A stretch of DNA of 64,000 nt from assembly GCA_017635395.1 (NCBI GenBank), contig JAGBLN010000013.1, forward strand, positions 1 to 64,000, given 5' to 3'. Below the pieces are notes generated by a model, which was not told the origin of the DNA, did no database searches, and worked only from the letters and a program-made list of their open reading frames with translations. The stretch's first letter is position 1. Every line of letters starts with the position of its first letter. Shown piece after piece: positions 28,187 through 37,898 of this stretch. The position numbers and the translations under genes are program-made. The DNA comes from Lachnospiraceae bacterium (GTDB lineage: Bacteria; Bacillota; Clostridia; Lachnospirales; Lachnospiraceae).

Positions 28187-28208
28187 TTTCTACCTCCACG
28201 AAGAGACA

Positions 28209-29540
28209 TCACGTCTGTGATGCCACTGACAAAACCGCATCCAAAAGCGCTCCGTCATCCTGTCCCACAGTTACCACTTCGCAGCCTAGCTGCTCCTTAA
28301 CCTGTGTAAGGGTCATATCATCCAGAAAAACCTCTTCGCCACGCCTTAACATATTGCCAGTAATAAGAAGCGCTTTTCCTATATCGGTCCCCTTAAGCTG
28401 TGCCACAAGATCCTGGCCGGTAATGAGGCCGGATACAGTAATACGCTCACCGAAAAAATCGTTTCTTATGGCACGTACATTTATCTTTATCTGGGGCCAT
28501 ACCGACATTATCTCGGATGCCAGCATTGAAAGCGTTCCATATGCGCTGCAGCCTGTCGCTATCGTCAGGCTCGCGCTTCCTGGAACTATGCCTTCTCTTT
28601 TATATTCCTCTATCGCTTTCCTTGTGGCATTTACAAGGAGTCTTACCATACCCACGCCATTTTCAAGCTGTAAATATCCGTCATAGCGCTCCTCTTCCGG
28701 GATATTCCTTTCAGCCTTAAGATACCACTCATCGGAAGCCTGGACAAAATGTGTCCCATACTTTTCAAAAGCGATCTTCTGATACCCTTCTATGATATCT
28801 ATAACTTCGCAGGCATCGTCCTTTTCAAAAGGTTCCAACGCATACAGTCTGTCCCTGTATTTTGAAAGTCCTACCGGCACTACGGAGAGACTCTGCATGA
28901 CAGGCATATACCCCATCAGCTTCTCTATGGAATATCTGAGCTCGTCACCGTCATTTACCCCCTTGCAGAGCACTATCTGGCCGTTCATGGTGATCTCTGC
29001 TTCATAGAGTCTGTCCAGATATGCAAGAGCCTGCCCTGCAGTCTTATTCCGAAGCATCTTTACCCGAAGCTCCGGATTCATTGTCTGTACGGATATGTTT
29101 ATGGGCTCCATTCTGTATCTTATAACACGGTCAATCTCTTTCTCAGACCAGTTGGTAAGAGTAACATAGTTGCCCTGCAGGAATGATAACCTCGTATCAT
29201 CATCCTTGAAGTATATGGTCGGACGCATCCCTCTGGGATTCTGGTCGATAAAGCAGAATATACAGCTGTTCCTGCATGACCTGCACTCATCCATAAGTCC
29301 TGAGTCAAAAACTATACCCAGATCCTCGTCTTCGTCCTTGTCAATCTCTAACAGCCATTCCTCGCCGGATTCTTTTCTGACAAGTACTTCAAGGTAAGTA
29401 TCCATGCATAAGAAATCATAATCAAATATGTCCTCCAGCTCCTTATCTCCGATCTTTAGGATCTCATCACCGGGAACTATCTCCATCTCCTCGGCTATAC
29501 TGCCGGGCTTTATTGCTTTGACTATGTGTTTCTTCGGCAT
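28209..29540 (-). CDS. DUF512 protein: PDZ-like plus radical-SAM-like domain
   Basis: 443 residues. An N-terminal PDZ-like domain (IKPGSIAEEMEIVPGDEILKIG), then a radical-SAM-type cluster motif CRNSCIFC (C-x3-C-x2-C) preceded by an extra CRSC, a TIM-barrel-like middle (NISVQTMNPELR; GQIVLCKGVNDG) and the DUF512 C-terminus. This family is commonly found beside der in Clostridia. The reaction is unknown. It starts 1 bp after tyrS and ends 22 bp before der. Confidence 0.9.
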   Translation of the reverse strand: MPKKHIVKAIKPGSIAEEMEIVPGDEILKIGDKELEDIFDYDFLCMDTYLEVLVRKESGEEWLLEIDKDEDEDLGIVFDSGLMDECRSCRNSCIFCFIDQNPRGMRPTIYFKDDDTRLSFLQGNYVTLTNWSEKEIDRVIRYRMEPINISVQTMNPELRVKMLRNKTAGQALAYLDRLYEAEITMNGQIVLCKGVNDGDELRYSIEKLMGYMPVMQSLSVVPVGLSKYRDRLYALEPFEKDDACEVIDIIEGYQKIAFEKYGTHFVQASDEWYLKAERNIPEEERYDGYLQLENGVGMVRLLVNATRKAIEEYKREGIVPGSASLTIATGCSAYGTLSMLASEIMSVWPQIKINVRAIRNDFFGERITVSGLITGQDLVAQLKGTDIGKALLITGNMLRRGEEVFLDDMTLTQVKEQLGCEVVTVGQDDGALLDAVLSVASQT

Positions 29541-29541
29541 A

Positions 29542-30765
29542 TCAACCCAAAGTGTACTTCATGAAATTCTTCTTTCCCTTTTTAAGGATGAAATCGGAAC
29601 TGAAATCATCTTTCGCAAAAGCATGCTTGGGATCCGTGATCTTTTCACCGTTTACGCTCACGCCTCCCTGCTCAACATTCCTTCTTGCATCAGACCTTGT
29701 GGTTGCAAGACCAGCCTTGCAGATAAGAGTTACAATATCTACATTTCCGTCATTGAAGTCCTCGGCATTAAGTATTGTGGAAGGCATATTCTCTGAATTG
29801 CCCGATCCTGTGAAAAGTGCAAGGCTTGCTTCCTTTGCCTTGTCAGCTTCTTCCTTTCCGTGAACAAGGGCTGTAAGCTCCCACGCAAGTATCTGCTTTG
29901 CCTCATTTAACTGTGCACCCTCCCATGCATCCATTTCCCTGATCTGTTCCATAGGAAGGAATGTAAGCATACGTATGCACTTAAGGACATCCGCATCAGC
30001 AATGTTTCTCCAGTACTGGTAGAACTCAAAAGGAGAAGTCTTCTCGGCATCAAGCCATACAGCGCCCCTTTCGGTCTTGCCCATCTTCTTACCCTCGGAA
30101 TTAAGGAGAAGCACCTGGGTCATAGCGTATGCATCCTTGCCCAGTTTTCTGCGGATAAGCTCAGTTCCTGCCAGCATATTGGACCACTGGTCATCTCCGC
30201 CAAACTCCATGTTGCAGCCGTATTTCTGGAATAAGGTATAGAAATCATATGCCTGCATTATCATATAGTTGAACTCAAAGAAGGTAAGTCCCTTTTCCAT
30301 CCTCTGCTTGTAGCACTCTGCCCTGAGCATATTGTTTACGGAAAAGTGGGGTCCTACTTCCCTTAAAAGGTCTATGTAGTTAAGCTGAAGCAGCCAGTCC
30401 GCATTATTTACGACTCTTGCCTTGCCCTCTCCGAATTCTATGAAACGGCTCATCTGCTTCTTAAAGCACTCAATGTTATGGTCGATAATCTCAGGCGTAA
30501 GCATCTTTCTCATATCTGTCTTTCCTGAAGGGTCACCTATCATTCCGGTACCGCCGCCTAAGAGTGCGATAGGCTTATTGCCTGCTGACTGAAGCCTCTT
30601 CATAAGGCAAAGTGCCATGAAATGTCCCACATGCAATGAGTCTGCAGTAGGATCAAAACCTATATAAAAAGTAGCATTTCCGCTGTTTACCAGTTCACGG
30701 ATATCCGCCTCGTCTGTTGTCTGTGCAATAAGTCCTCTTTCATTTAATTCTTCAAAAATTCCCAT
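29542..30765 (-). CDS. tyrS: Tyrosyl-tRNA synthetase
   Basis: 407 residues, class I. The HIGH-type motif is HVGHF (residues 41-45) and the KMSKS-type motif is KMGKT; the Tyr-binding GGDDQWSNM motif is present. The C-terminal S4-like domain ([28 protein letters not shown]) binds the tRNA. The ATG follows AAGGAGAAACACT. No T-box leader is present in the 48 bp before it. Confidence 0.97.
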   Translation of the reverse strand: MGIFEELNERGLIAQTTDEADIRELVNSGNATFYIGFDPTADSLHVGHFMALCLMKRLQSAGNKPIALLGGGTGMIGDPSGKTDMRKMLTPEIIDHNIECFKKQMSRFIEFGEGKARVVNNADWLLQLNYIDLLREVGPHFSVNNMLRAECYKQRMEKGLTFFEFNYMIMQAYDFYTLFQKYGCNMEFGGDDQWSNMLAGTELIRRKLGKDAYAMTQVLLLNSEGKKMGKTERGAVWLDAEKTSPFEFYQYWRNIADADVLKCIRMLTFLPMEQIREMDAWEGAQLNEAKQILAWELTALVHGKEEADKAKEASLALFTGSGNSENMPSTILNAEDFNDGNVDIVTLICKAGLATTRSDARRNVEQGGVSVNGEKITDPKHAFAKDDFSSDFILKKGKKNFMKYTLG

Positions 30766-30812
30766 AGTGTTTCTCCTTGATCAAGATTATATTATTTGCA
30801 GTTTTTCAGCCC

Positions 30813-32021
30813 TTACTCCTCTTCTTCGCTATCAGACTCTTCCGAATCAGCGCTGTCTTCGTCATCGTCGCCATCGTCATCGCTGTCTTCGTCATCACCA
30901 TCGTCATCATCGCCGCTGTCGTCATCATCATCATCGTCGTCGCTGTCTTCGTCATCATCATCGTCAGAGTCTGCATCCTCATCATCTTCTTCAGCCTCGT
31001 CATCTTCATCTTCCAGAATATATGGATCTATGCAGCCCTTCACTACCAGATAACCCTGCGCTGAAAAGTGGATTCCATCCGTAGTATTATCCGACTCCAT
31101 GAAACCGTCTTCATCCGCAAGCGCATTGAAGATGTTAATATACGTGTACTCATATTCATCGCACAGTTCTTCAAGCATGGAATTCACTTCACCGTTGACA
31201 TACTCAGGACTCACACCTAATCTGCTGTTCATTTCCTGGCTCATAGGTGCCAATGATATAAAATATATCTCGCAGTCTTCCGGCTCAAACATATCATCCA
31301 AAGCACGCATAAGCTCTTCGTAATATATCTTCATCAGCCCGGAATCCTGGCCGAAAATGATGTTGTTTGTACCTATGAGTATGAACAGTTTTCTCGGCTT
31401 TGTTTTCTTGATCTGATCCAGCCTTGCCTTAAGACCGGAGATCACATCACCGCCTATCCCTCTGTTCTTTACAGTAAACGAAGGATATAGCTCATGCCAT
31501 TCACATCTTTCGATCAGACTGTCCCCTGCCATTACAATATCCGTCGGAGACGAATATACGGATTCAAAACGGTAAAATCTCATATCATAGTTATCCCCCG
31601 GAGAGCAGTACTGATCATATCGACCTGTAGCACTCGGAAAAAACGCATTAGTATTTATTACCACATCATATTCTTCTTCCGAAACAGCACCAATAAGCTT
31701 TGCCTCGGCTACGCCCACGCGTTTTGTCATATCTTCCAGCTGCTCTGTAAGTTCCCTTGCCTGTTTATCCTTTTCAGCCTGAAGTCCGTTATAATTCCTT
31801 CCCAGGTCATCATATTCTTTCACAAGGCTGTCATGTTCTGTCTGAAGAGCGGCCAGTTCTGCCCGGATGCCTTCTTCCGTTTCAGCCGCCTTCACACTGT
31901 CATCCTTATTCTTTTCTACCGAAAAGGCAAGCATCACTCCTAATGCTATCGATATAACTAACATCCCGAAAAACATCGGGATCCAGTAATTAATTCTTTT
32001 CTTTTTCTTTCTTTCTGTCAT
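30813..32021 (-). CDS. Membrane-anchored SGNH/GDSL esterase with Asp/Ser-rich tail
   Basis: 402 residues from MTERKKKKRINYWIPMFFG, start fixed by GGAGGAATT. A basic N-terminus and one helix (about 13-33) anchor it facing outward. A coiled coil (about 45-105) follows, then an SGNH hydrolase: block I AGDSLIE, block II NRGIGGDV, block III IGTNN, and the catalytic DGIH near residue 315. The last ~70 residues are almost only Asp, Glu and Ser. It may deacylate a cell-wall or surface glycan; the tail could bind divalent cations. A -10 box TATAAT lies at 32050-32055. Confidence 0.88.
   Translation of the reverse strand: MTERKKKKRINYWIPMFFGMLVISIALGVMLAFSVEKNKDDSVKAAETEEGIRAELAALQTEHDSLVKEYDDLGRNYNGLQAEKDKQARELTEQLEDMTKRVGVAEAKLIGAVSEEEYDVVINTNAFFPSATGRYDQYCSPGDNYDMRFYRFESVYSSPTDIVMAGDSLIERCEWHELYPSFTVKNRGIGGDVISGLKARLDQIKKTKPRKLFILIGTNNIIFGQDSGLMKIYYEELMRALDDMFEPEDCEIYFISLAPMSQEMNSRLGVSPEYVNGEVNSMLEELCDEYEYTYINIFNALADEDGFMESDNTTDGIHFSAQGYLVVKGCIDPYILEDEDDEAEEDDEDADSDDDDDEDSDDDDDDDDSGDDDDGDDEDSDDDGDDDEDSADSEESDSEEEE
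30817..31020 (-). repeat. Simple-sequence tract coding for the acidic tail
   Basis: The plus strand is a degenerate run of TCA/TCG/TCT triplets, coding GAY/GAG/TCN codons on the minus strand. Longer repeats inside it (for example CGCTGTCTTCGTCATC, present more than once at about 30850-30960) make it prone to length change by slippage or recombination. Confidence 0.8.
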
Positions 32022-32089
32022 AATTCCTCCAAAACAACACACGGGGAGTATTATATCACAATCTTATAGTAATCACCATATTGGATTAT

Positions 32090-32803
32090 ATGTACACCTT
32101 TGAAAATGTAACCCTTGCCAACTGGGGTGATGGAAATATGAAAGGCACAGTCTGCCGCTATGCCGGGGACGGAGAAATGGCAGACCTCTGCACCTGGTAT
32201 GACATAGAGGTAGGAATATCATATTCCCTTTCCGTTGCGGCTGACGATCTTGACGGATTTGATATACAGGCTGTTGCCGAGTCCATGTATGAAAAGCAGT
32301 TCGAATTCGGGTCTTATGACCAGTTCGAGGTTTTCTCTGATGATCTCCTTGGTGAAGCGTGGGATCCCATTATCAGCAACAAGAGCGACGGACAGAATAT
32401 GTCACCCGAACTGCACTGGGAGCCGGTTAAAGGAGCTGACAGATACTACATCTTCATGGTAGATGAAACCGCAGGCAACTGGCTGCACTGGCAGATACTT
32501 GGGCTTTCTGACAGCAGCATAGCACAGGGTGCTTGTAACAAAGAATTGAGCGTGATCGCAGATTCCGATGGACGCGAGGTCATGGGGCAGTATGTAGGTC
32601 CCTATCCCCCTTCAGGAACACATACATATACCGTATATGTTTTTGCTGTTAAAGGTGAGCCGGTGCCTGACAATGTCCTCTTCTTTGACAATGGCGGTAA
32701 CGACATAATTAAAATTGCAAAGATGCTCAACACTGCAGAAGGAACTGATGAAGACAACCTCATTTCATACGGCATGATATCAGGAGCATATACAGCAGAA
32801 TAA
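32090..32803 (+). CDS. PEBP-family (YbhB/YbcL-like) protein
   Basis: 237 residues from MYTFENVTLANWGDG; a TTG at 32081 is an alternative start and neither has a strong ribosome site. The phosphatidylethanolamine-binding-protein fold is shown by DGQNMSPELHWEPVKGADRYYIFMVD, NWLHWQILG and GPYPPSGTHTYTVYVFAV. There is no signal peptide. Ligand and role are unknown. It converges with the TIR gene, 5 bp apart, and diverges from the SGNH esterase gene. Confidence 0.85.
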   Translation: MYTFENVTLANWGDGNMKGTVCRYAGDGEMADLCTWYDIEVGISYSLSVAADDLDGFDIQAVAESMYEKQFEFGSYDQFEVFSDDLLGEAWDPIISNKSDGQNMSPELHWEPVKGADRYYIFMVDETAGNWLHWQILGLSDSSIAQGACNKELSVIADSDGREVMGQYVGPYPPSGTHTYTVYVFAVKGEPVPDNVLFFDNGGNDIIKIAKMLNTAEGTDEDNLISYGMISGAYTAE

Positions 32804-32808
32804 GCGGC

Positions 32809-35262
32809 TTACCCTACTATATTGTATTTTATCCTTATCATATCCGACGGAACATAATCACCCAGGTAGTCATCTGTCATTTTCAGCAGTTCGTCATAGC
32901 CTACCCAGGGAACGCTGTACAGGAGATATCCATCCTTTAGCAGCTTAAGGTTTGTTCCGTCGTCGCCGCATAATTTGCCATCCAGCACACAGAATATCTC
33001 GTAATCTTCATCTATTAGGTATGTGCGGGTGCTACCGCAGAGTGCATAGCTCCCGGCTGTCTCACAGTAACAGAAACAGTCGAAATAGAAATCATCGTCA
33101 CGGCCTTCAAAGATACTTAAAAGCTCCAGTGTTTCGGCATCATAGATTTCTATAGTATAGTCATAATTCAGTACAAAGATCAGTTTGCCGTCATCAGAAA
33201 ACTGAGCAGACCTGGCGGAGCTTTTCTCATCCCCGAATGCTGATAATATTACATCAAAGGCTGACTCCGCAGTCCCATACTCCATCTCCTCTCCGTTTGA
33301 ATCAGATGTATCCCGTAAAAAATGGACATTGTTGTTTTTTTCACGTGAATATCTTACGGTATAATTCTTGGTATAATCCCTGAAGAAAATATCACCATCC
33401 ACTACTTTAGCGACCCCGTATTCAGAAGATGGCGGTTCAACGAAAACATAATCCGTCACCTCGTATCCGTTATATTCACCATCGCAAGAATATACTTTGC
33501 CATTGTCAAGCATGTAATAATATATCCCGTCTTCAACCCAGGTGCAGGCGCTGCTTCCGCCGCCGGCTACAACCTCAATGGTACTGCCATCATTACGGTC
33601 CAGGACAGTGAGCATATAATAACAATCCACAAAAACAGCGTCCGACACCACTGTTACACTATTTGTAATACATCCGGCAAGCTGTGTATTCCAGAGAGTT
33701 TCCCCCGATGCATAATCCCAGGCAAGTATAACCGTGTTGGCCCTGAAGTCATCGCGGTTGATATCAACACCGGATACATAGACAACTGTTCCGCATAAAT
33801 CCATTCCCCAGGGGTATCCTTTGCCAGTATAGTCAGCTATGACATGTCCGTCATTTTTATCTACCACGATGATGTAATAATTGACACTATCATACAGACT
33901 GCAGGCAAAAATATCATCATCACTGTAACACTCATATAAGCTAAGGTCTTTTCCCGGAAATACATCATCAAGGATTATTTCATAAAGAAAGCTGCGGCCG
34001 CTGTCGTATGCCTTTATTTTCCCGTCACAAAAGACAACCTCCGTTCTACCGTCATTCAGGCTGACAAAATCCGCATAAGGTTTAAAATCTTCCATTACCT
34101 CTATTCCATCTTCATTGATCGGACAGTAATAGGCATTATCATCATCAGTAAAAACCACGCCTTCATTACAGTAAAAGTATACTGATATATATTCTGCATC
34201 TATGCCCAGATCTTTTTTTGTGTCTATGGCCTTTATCAGTTCTCCAGATTCCGAGTCATACACACTGAAGTATGTAGCGCCCACCAACATGACATATTCT
34301 CCGTCCGGTGAGACAACAGAGTCCTCCACTCCTTTATTGTTTTCGAATATTTCAGTCGGAACATACAGTTCTTCCAGGGTGAACACCCCCATTTCCCGGT
34401 AAAGGGCTTGTAATGCCGCGGCATTAACCGAGCCTTCACCGTCATCGGGAAGTACATTTCTTGCTGCATATACTGCATCCTTTTTTCTCCCCATCTTAAA
34501 CAGCTCGTTCGAAACGGCTGCCATGGACCCGCTGTATTTTTCTTGGAGTTCATCATACTGTTCCGATATAAGCCGGTTCTGTTTTCCGATCTGGATAAGT
34601 GCTATTGTTGCAAAGAATGCGATCAGAAGCAGGGCTATGCCTATGCTTCCCGATATTATGGTCATGCGTCTGACCTTCTGTTCCTTATGACGCTGTTTTA
34701 AATCATCATAATTAAGTCCGAAGATAGTAGCACAAAGCTTCATGACAGCCACATCTATAGCCTTGCGAATCTCTTTTTTATCTGCGCCCCTGGTATCGGC
34801 AGCAAGAGGTTCTATATTATGATGAACAGTAATCTCGTTACCGTTCTCATCAGTTGCAACTATATCTTCATATGTGAGTATCTCCGGAAATGATTCAGAA
34901 GGTTCACCCTCGGCTAGGACCACTAATATCTTGTCCCTTCCGTGTGTCTTCAGAAATGTTTCTATTTCCTTCATGCACCATACTGATTCGATATATCTTG
35001 GAGTGCATATCGTAATAAGGTAGTCCGAATTAGCAAGGGCTGCGTTTATGGGCTCCGACAGTTCTTCTGTCAATCCCAGCTCATCCACATCACGGAATAC
35101 ACGTTCCAGCTTAAACCGCCCATCAGGGACTTTGGACCGCACGGATTTAGGAAGCCTGAATGACTCCAGCTTTCTGTGAAGCTGTTCAGCCACAAAGCCA
35201 TCCAATTCGCTGTGCTTATAACTTATAAATGCATCGTAATGCACACTTTTTATATCACCCAT
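32809..35262 (-). CDS. TIR-domain membrane protein with C-terminal beta-propeller
   Basis: 817 residues. TIR domain at 5-130 (HYDAFISYKHSELDG; DYLITICTPRYIESVWCMKEIETF) with Glu99 in the position of the NADase catalytic glutamate. A single transmembrane helix lies at 201-225, a short coiled coil at 230-260, then a TPR-like stretch (NELFKMGRKKDAVYAARNVLP) and a long repetitive WD40/PQQ-like beta-propeller region (about 300-800, repeats such as VVSPDGEYVMLVG and FSDDGKLIFVLNYD). Topology would place TIR in the cytoplasm and the propeller outside. It may be an extracellular sensor signalling through TIR. It lies 15 bp after yraN. Confidence 0.88.
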   Translation of the reverse strand: MGDIKSVHYDAFISYKHSELDGFVAEQLHRKLESFRLPKSVRSKVPDGRFKLERVFRDVDELGLTEELSEPINAALANSDYLITICTPRYIESVWCMKEIETFLKTHGRDKILVVLAEGEPSESFPEILTYEDIVATDENGNEITVHHNIEPLAADTRGADKKEIRKAIDVAVMKLCATIFGLNYDDLKQRHKEQKVRRMTIISGSIGIALLLIAFFATIALIQIGKQNRLISEQYDELQEKYSGSMAAVSNELFKMGRKKDAVYAARNVLPDDGEGSVNAAALQALYREMGVFTLEELYVPTEIFENNKGVEDSVVSPDGEYVMLVGATYFSVYDSESGELIKAIDTKKDLGIDAEYISVYFYCNEGVVFTDDDNAYYCPINEDGIEVMEDFKPYADFVSLNDGRTEVVFCDGKIKAYDSGRSFLYEIILDDVFPGKDLSLYECYSDDDIFACSLYDSVNYYIIVVDKNDGHVIADYTGKGYPWGMDLCGTVVYVSGVDINRDDFRANTVILAWDYASGETLWNTQLAGCITNSVTVVSDAVFVDCYYMLTVLDRNDGSTIEVVAGGGSSACTWVEDGIYYYMLDNGKVYSCDGEYNGYEVTDYVFVEPPSSEYGVAKVVDGDIFFRDYTKNYTVRYSREKNNNVHFLRDTSDSNGEEMEYGTAESAFDVILSAFGDEKSSARSAQFSDDGKLIFVLNYDYTIEIYDAETLELLSIFEGRDDDFYFDCFCYCETAGSYALCGSTRTYLIDEDYEIFCVLDGKLCGDDGTNLKLLKDGYLLYSVPWVGYDELLKMTDDYLGDYVPSDMIRIKYNIVG

Positions 35263-35277
35263 ATCTACCTCTTCTGT

Positions 35278-35649
35278 TCAGAACCCTTTCCCGACATAAT
35301 CGAAAGCATTCTTGATCCAGTTTATCTTATTACCATCTATTGCTATCACATCATAGCGAATCTGTGTGTCGTAACTTACATTTTCAAGAAAGCGGTATGT
35401 GTCAGAAACGGCACATATCTTTTTCTGTTTGCTTAAGGTCACTGCTTCCGCGGCGCTGCCAGATTGGCCAGTCTTTCTTTCCTTAACTTCAAAAAAAACC
35501 AGGTCATCCCCGTCTTTTCCTATCAGGTCTATTTCGCCGAACCTGTTCCTGTAATTCATCTTTAGTATCAGGCAGCCCTTTTCCTTAAGGTACTCCGCCG
35601 CAAGCCTTTCATATGCGCTGCCGGTCTGCCTTTTGTTCTGTCCTGCCAT
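35278..35649 (-). CDS. yraN: YraN-family (UPF0102) nuclease-like protein
   Basis: 123 residues. The Holliday-junction-resolvase-like fold motif is visible: GSAYERLAAEYLKEKGCLILKMNYRNRFGEIDLIGKDGDDLVFFEVKERK (E...D...ExK). The cellular role of the family is not settled. It lies directly downstream of the flhB-like gene. Confidence 0.93.
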   Translation of the reverse strand: MAGQNKRQTGSAYERLAAEYLKEKGCLILKMNYRNRFGEIDLIGKDGDDLVFFEVKERKTGQSGSAAEAVTLSKQKKICAVSDTYRFLENVSYDTQIRYDVIAIDGNKINWIKNAFDYVGKGF

Positions 35650-35669
35650 GCCATCACGCTATCTTAAAT

Positions 35670-35963
35670 TTATTTGCCAGCCTTCTGCATTTTTGCCTTG
35701 ATTTTATCCATAGCATCCACAAATACAAGTATCTCTGCCACCACTTCATAAAGTTCCGGCGGGATCATTTCGCCGATTTCCAAACGTGACAATGTATCCG
35801 CAAGCTTTCCGTCCTTGTGGACCGGTACCTTGGATTCCTTTGCCTTCTCTATGATCTTGTCCGCAATGACCCCCTGACCCGATGCTATGACCTTCGGAGC
35901 CATATCATTTGGATCATATTCAAGGGCTACTGCCGTTCTTGTTTTCTTTTTATTTTCAGCCAT
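35670..35963 (-). CDS. FlhB C-terminal-domain-like protein (YlqH type)
   Basis: 97 residues matching the cytoplasmic export-switch domain of FlhB (AVALEYDPNDMAPKVIASGQGVIADKIIEKAKESKVPVHKD...LAD.L..LEIGEMIPPELYEVVAEIL). The autocleavage NPTH motif of FlhB is replaced by DPND. There is no membrane part. In Bacillus the homologue YlqH sits between ylqG and sucC, next to rnhB; the same order is seen here. A role in type III export or its regulation is possible. Confidence 0.85.
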   Translation of the reverse strand: MAENKKKTRTAVALEYDPNDMAPKVIASGQGVIADKIIEKAKESKVPVHKDGKLADTLSRLEIGEMIPPELYEVVAEILVFVDAMDKIKAKMQKAGK

Positions 35964-35993
35964 TTACGCCTCCATGCCGGGCGATTTTTCACA

Positions 35994-37898
35994 CTATGCT
36001 CTCACATCAAAGCTCTGCAATGAAATAGTATTAGAAGATGTGGGATCCTTCATGGGACGCTCACCGCCGCCGGTATTCTTAAGATCTTCCCTGGTCTTCA
36101 GTTCGCTCCTTACACTGTATCCTCTTTTTTCCAGCCTCTCATTCAGAGTATCAATGTGCTCTGCTATAAAGTCTATCATACTTTCATCTTCAAGATAAAA
36201 TTTGGTACTCACATTATTTGCCGAATTAATGGCCGTATATATATCCATCTTGCCTAAATACTTCATATCAAGATGCAGGAGCGCACTAACCGTACCGTCC
36301 TGCCTTGCCAGACTCTTTTTGTCCGAATAAACATACAAGTCGCCGGTCGCTTCTCCCCCTGCCATCTTAAGGGGCAGCTGTATGTACTGCATGGTCTGGT
36401 TCATCTGATTCATGAAATCCAGGTTCTGGTTCATCTGTCCCAGATCCATCATCATCTGTGACTCCGGCTTCGCTATCTGGTTCAGCATAGCTGTAAGGTC
36501 CTTTACCTGGGCATCCAGCCTGTTATACAGGTTCATAACCTCCGTCTTGCTTGATACCTGCTCCGGTGTAAGGGAAAGATTTCCCTTCATTGCTTCAGCA
36601 ACGGTATTCTTAAATTCCGGTGAAGAAAGTAGCTTCTTGATATCAGCCCTTAACAGCCCCTTATCCAGAAGTCCCGGATCTTCCTTGTATGCCTTAAGGA
36701 ATTCGTCCGTCAGCTTAAGCATTCCGTTTGCATCCGCAGGCATATCCTTTACATGGTTTATCAGAGACTCCGGCGCGCCGTTATTCTTTAATAATGTCAC
36801 CAGCTCATTCTTAAGCTGGGATGCTGCATTTTCCGTGCTCTGTGCATTCTGTACTTCAGCCTGAGGATTCTTTGCCGTTGTTTCTGATACAGCAGCGCTT
36901 TCATCAGCTGATTTGCTGCCGGACTTAAGCCAGCTGCTTATCTCGTCGGCAGTTTCACTAAATACAGCAGCCTTAGATTCTGCGCCTTCAACAGCTTTCC
37001 CGTTCTGTATCACCGCCGCATCATCCGTCAGGCCATCAGTTAGCTTTATCACATCAGCACTGTCAGACTTAATAACAACCTTCCCCTGTGCGTCAGCAGA
37101 AGCACTGTCATTAACCTGTTCGTTCAACAAGGCGGTTTTGCCCTGGTTTTCTCCTGCAATATTCATCGCAGCATCCGCCGTTTCAGCTACAACAGCCTGC
37201 GTTTCACTTCCGCTGCCTGTTATCACATTAGTCAGGTCATGAAGGAATTCAAATCCCTCCGCCTCATTCGCAGCAGCCAGTTCACCGTACAGTTCCATTG
37301 CACTGCCTGCTATGTCACCGATTCCCTCGCTGACCATATTCTCATAGTTTTTAAAAGCCTCATAGCTTGCTATGTTTGCATCGTTTATGGGAATATCCAG
37401 AGCCTTCATTTCCACAAGGTTCGGTATATTGCTCCCCGGAAACTGGGACACTGCATGGTACATATCCCCAAGGGCATTCTTATCTATGCTCATGCCTGAG
37501 TTCATCATAGCCAGAGTCATGGAAAGGGTATCAGAATTGACACTCATTCCTGCTGCAGTGAGCGCATTTTCCGCAGTTATTCCCTGGGCGATATTTGTAT
37601 ATAAGGGACTTAAAGCGATCTGAGACTGATTGCCTGACCGCACTTCGAAGGTCACATTCTGGCCTTCCTTAAGATTTATCGACTGATCCAGACGGGCTGA
37701 AACGGTATTGCCTCCGCCCATATCTATTTCCACGGTATTGCCGTTTATTCCGGCGACTTTTCCTGATATGGTCTGACCCGGTGTCATATCAGACAGAACG
37801 GAGCCGCCGGCACCATCAGCTGCCGGCCGGATATTCCCGACCGATTCGGGTACCTGTACCTGTCCGCTTGTTCCGAATATCTGACCTATCAAACTCAT
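35994..37898 (-). CDS. FliK-like (YlqG-type) hook-length-control-related protein
   Basis: 634 residues. The N-terminus has a beta-rich segment (GQTISGKVAGINGNTVEIDMGGG; INLKEGQNVTFEVRSGN), a long helical Ala/Glu/Met-rich middle, and a C-terminal flg_hook-like domain (MQYIQLPLKMAGGEATGDLYVYSD...LLHLDMKYLGKMDIYTAI) as in FliK. Paired with the FlhB-like gene, it is the ylqG-ylqH couple. It overlaps rnhB by 4 bases. It is probably an export substrate or regulator, not the main FliK, since no flagellar operon is nearby. Confidence 0.8.
   Translation of the reverse strand: MSLIGQIFGTSGQVQVPESVGNIRPAADGAGGSVLSDMTPGQTISGKVAGINGNTVEIDMGGGNTVSARLDQSINLKEGQNVTFEVRSGNQSQIALSPLYTNIAQGITAENALTAAGMSVNSDTLSMTLAMMNSGMSIDKNALGDMYHAVSQFPGSNIPNLVEMKALDIPINDANIASYEAFKNYENMVSEGIGDIAGSAMELYGELAAANEAEGFEFLHDLTNVITGSGSETQAVVAETADAAMNIAGENQGKTALLNEQVNDSASADAQGKVVIKSDSADVIKLTDGLTDDAAVIQNGKAVEGAESKAAVFSETADEISSWLKSGSKSADESAAVSETTAKNPQAEVQNAQSTENAASQLKNELVTLLKNNGAPESLINHVKDMPADANGMLKLTDEFLKAYKEDPGLLDKGLLRADIKKLLSSPEFKNTVAEAMKGNLSLTPEQVSSKTEVMNLYNRLDAQVKDLTAMLNQIAKPESQMMMDLGQMNQNLDFMNQMNQTMQYIQLPLKMAGGEATGDLYVYSDKKSLARQDGTVSALLHLDMKYLGKMDIYTAINSANNVSTKFYLEDESMIDFIAEHIDTLNERLEKRGYSVRSELKTREDLKNTGGGERPMKDPTSSNTISLQSFDVRA

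Noticed and set aside
30766..30812. T-box leader for tyrS
   Set aside because: The gap is only 47 bases; no specifier loop or T-box sequence is present. The ilvA gap (20 bases) is also too short.
30777..31084. Three plus-strand open frames with His/Arg or Ser repeats
   Set aside because: They are antisense readings of the Asp/Ser tail tract and have no independent support.
32809..35262. Thoeris-type defence island
   Set aside because: Neighbours are housekeeping or unrelated genes; no ThsA-like protein is present.
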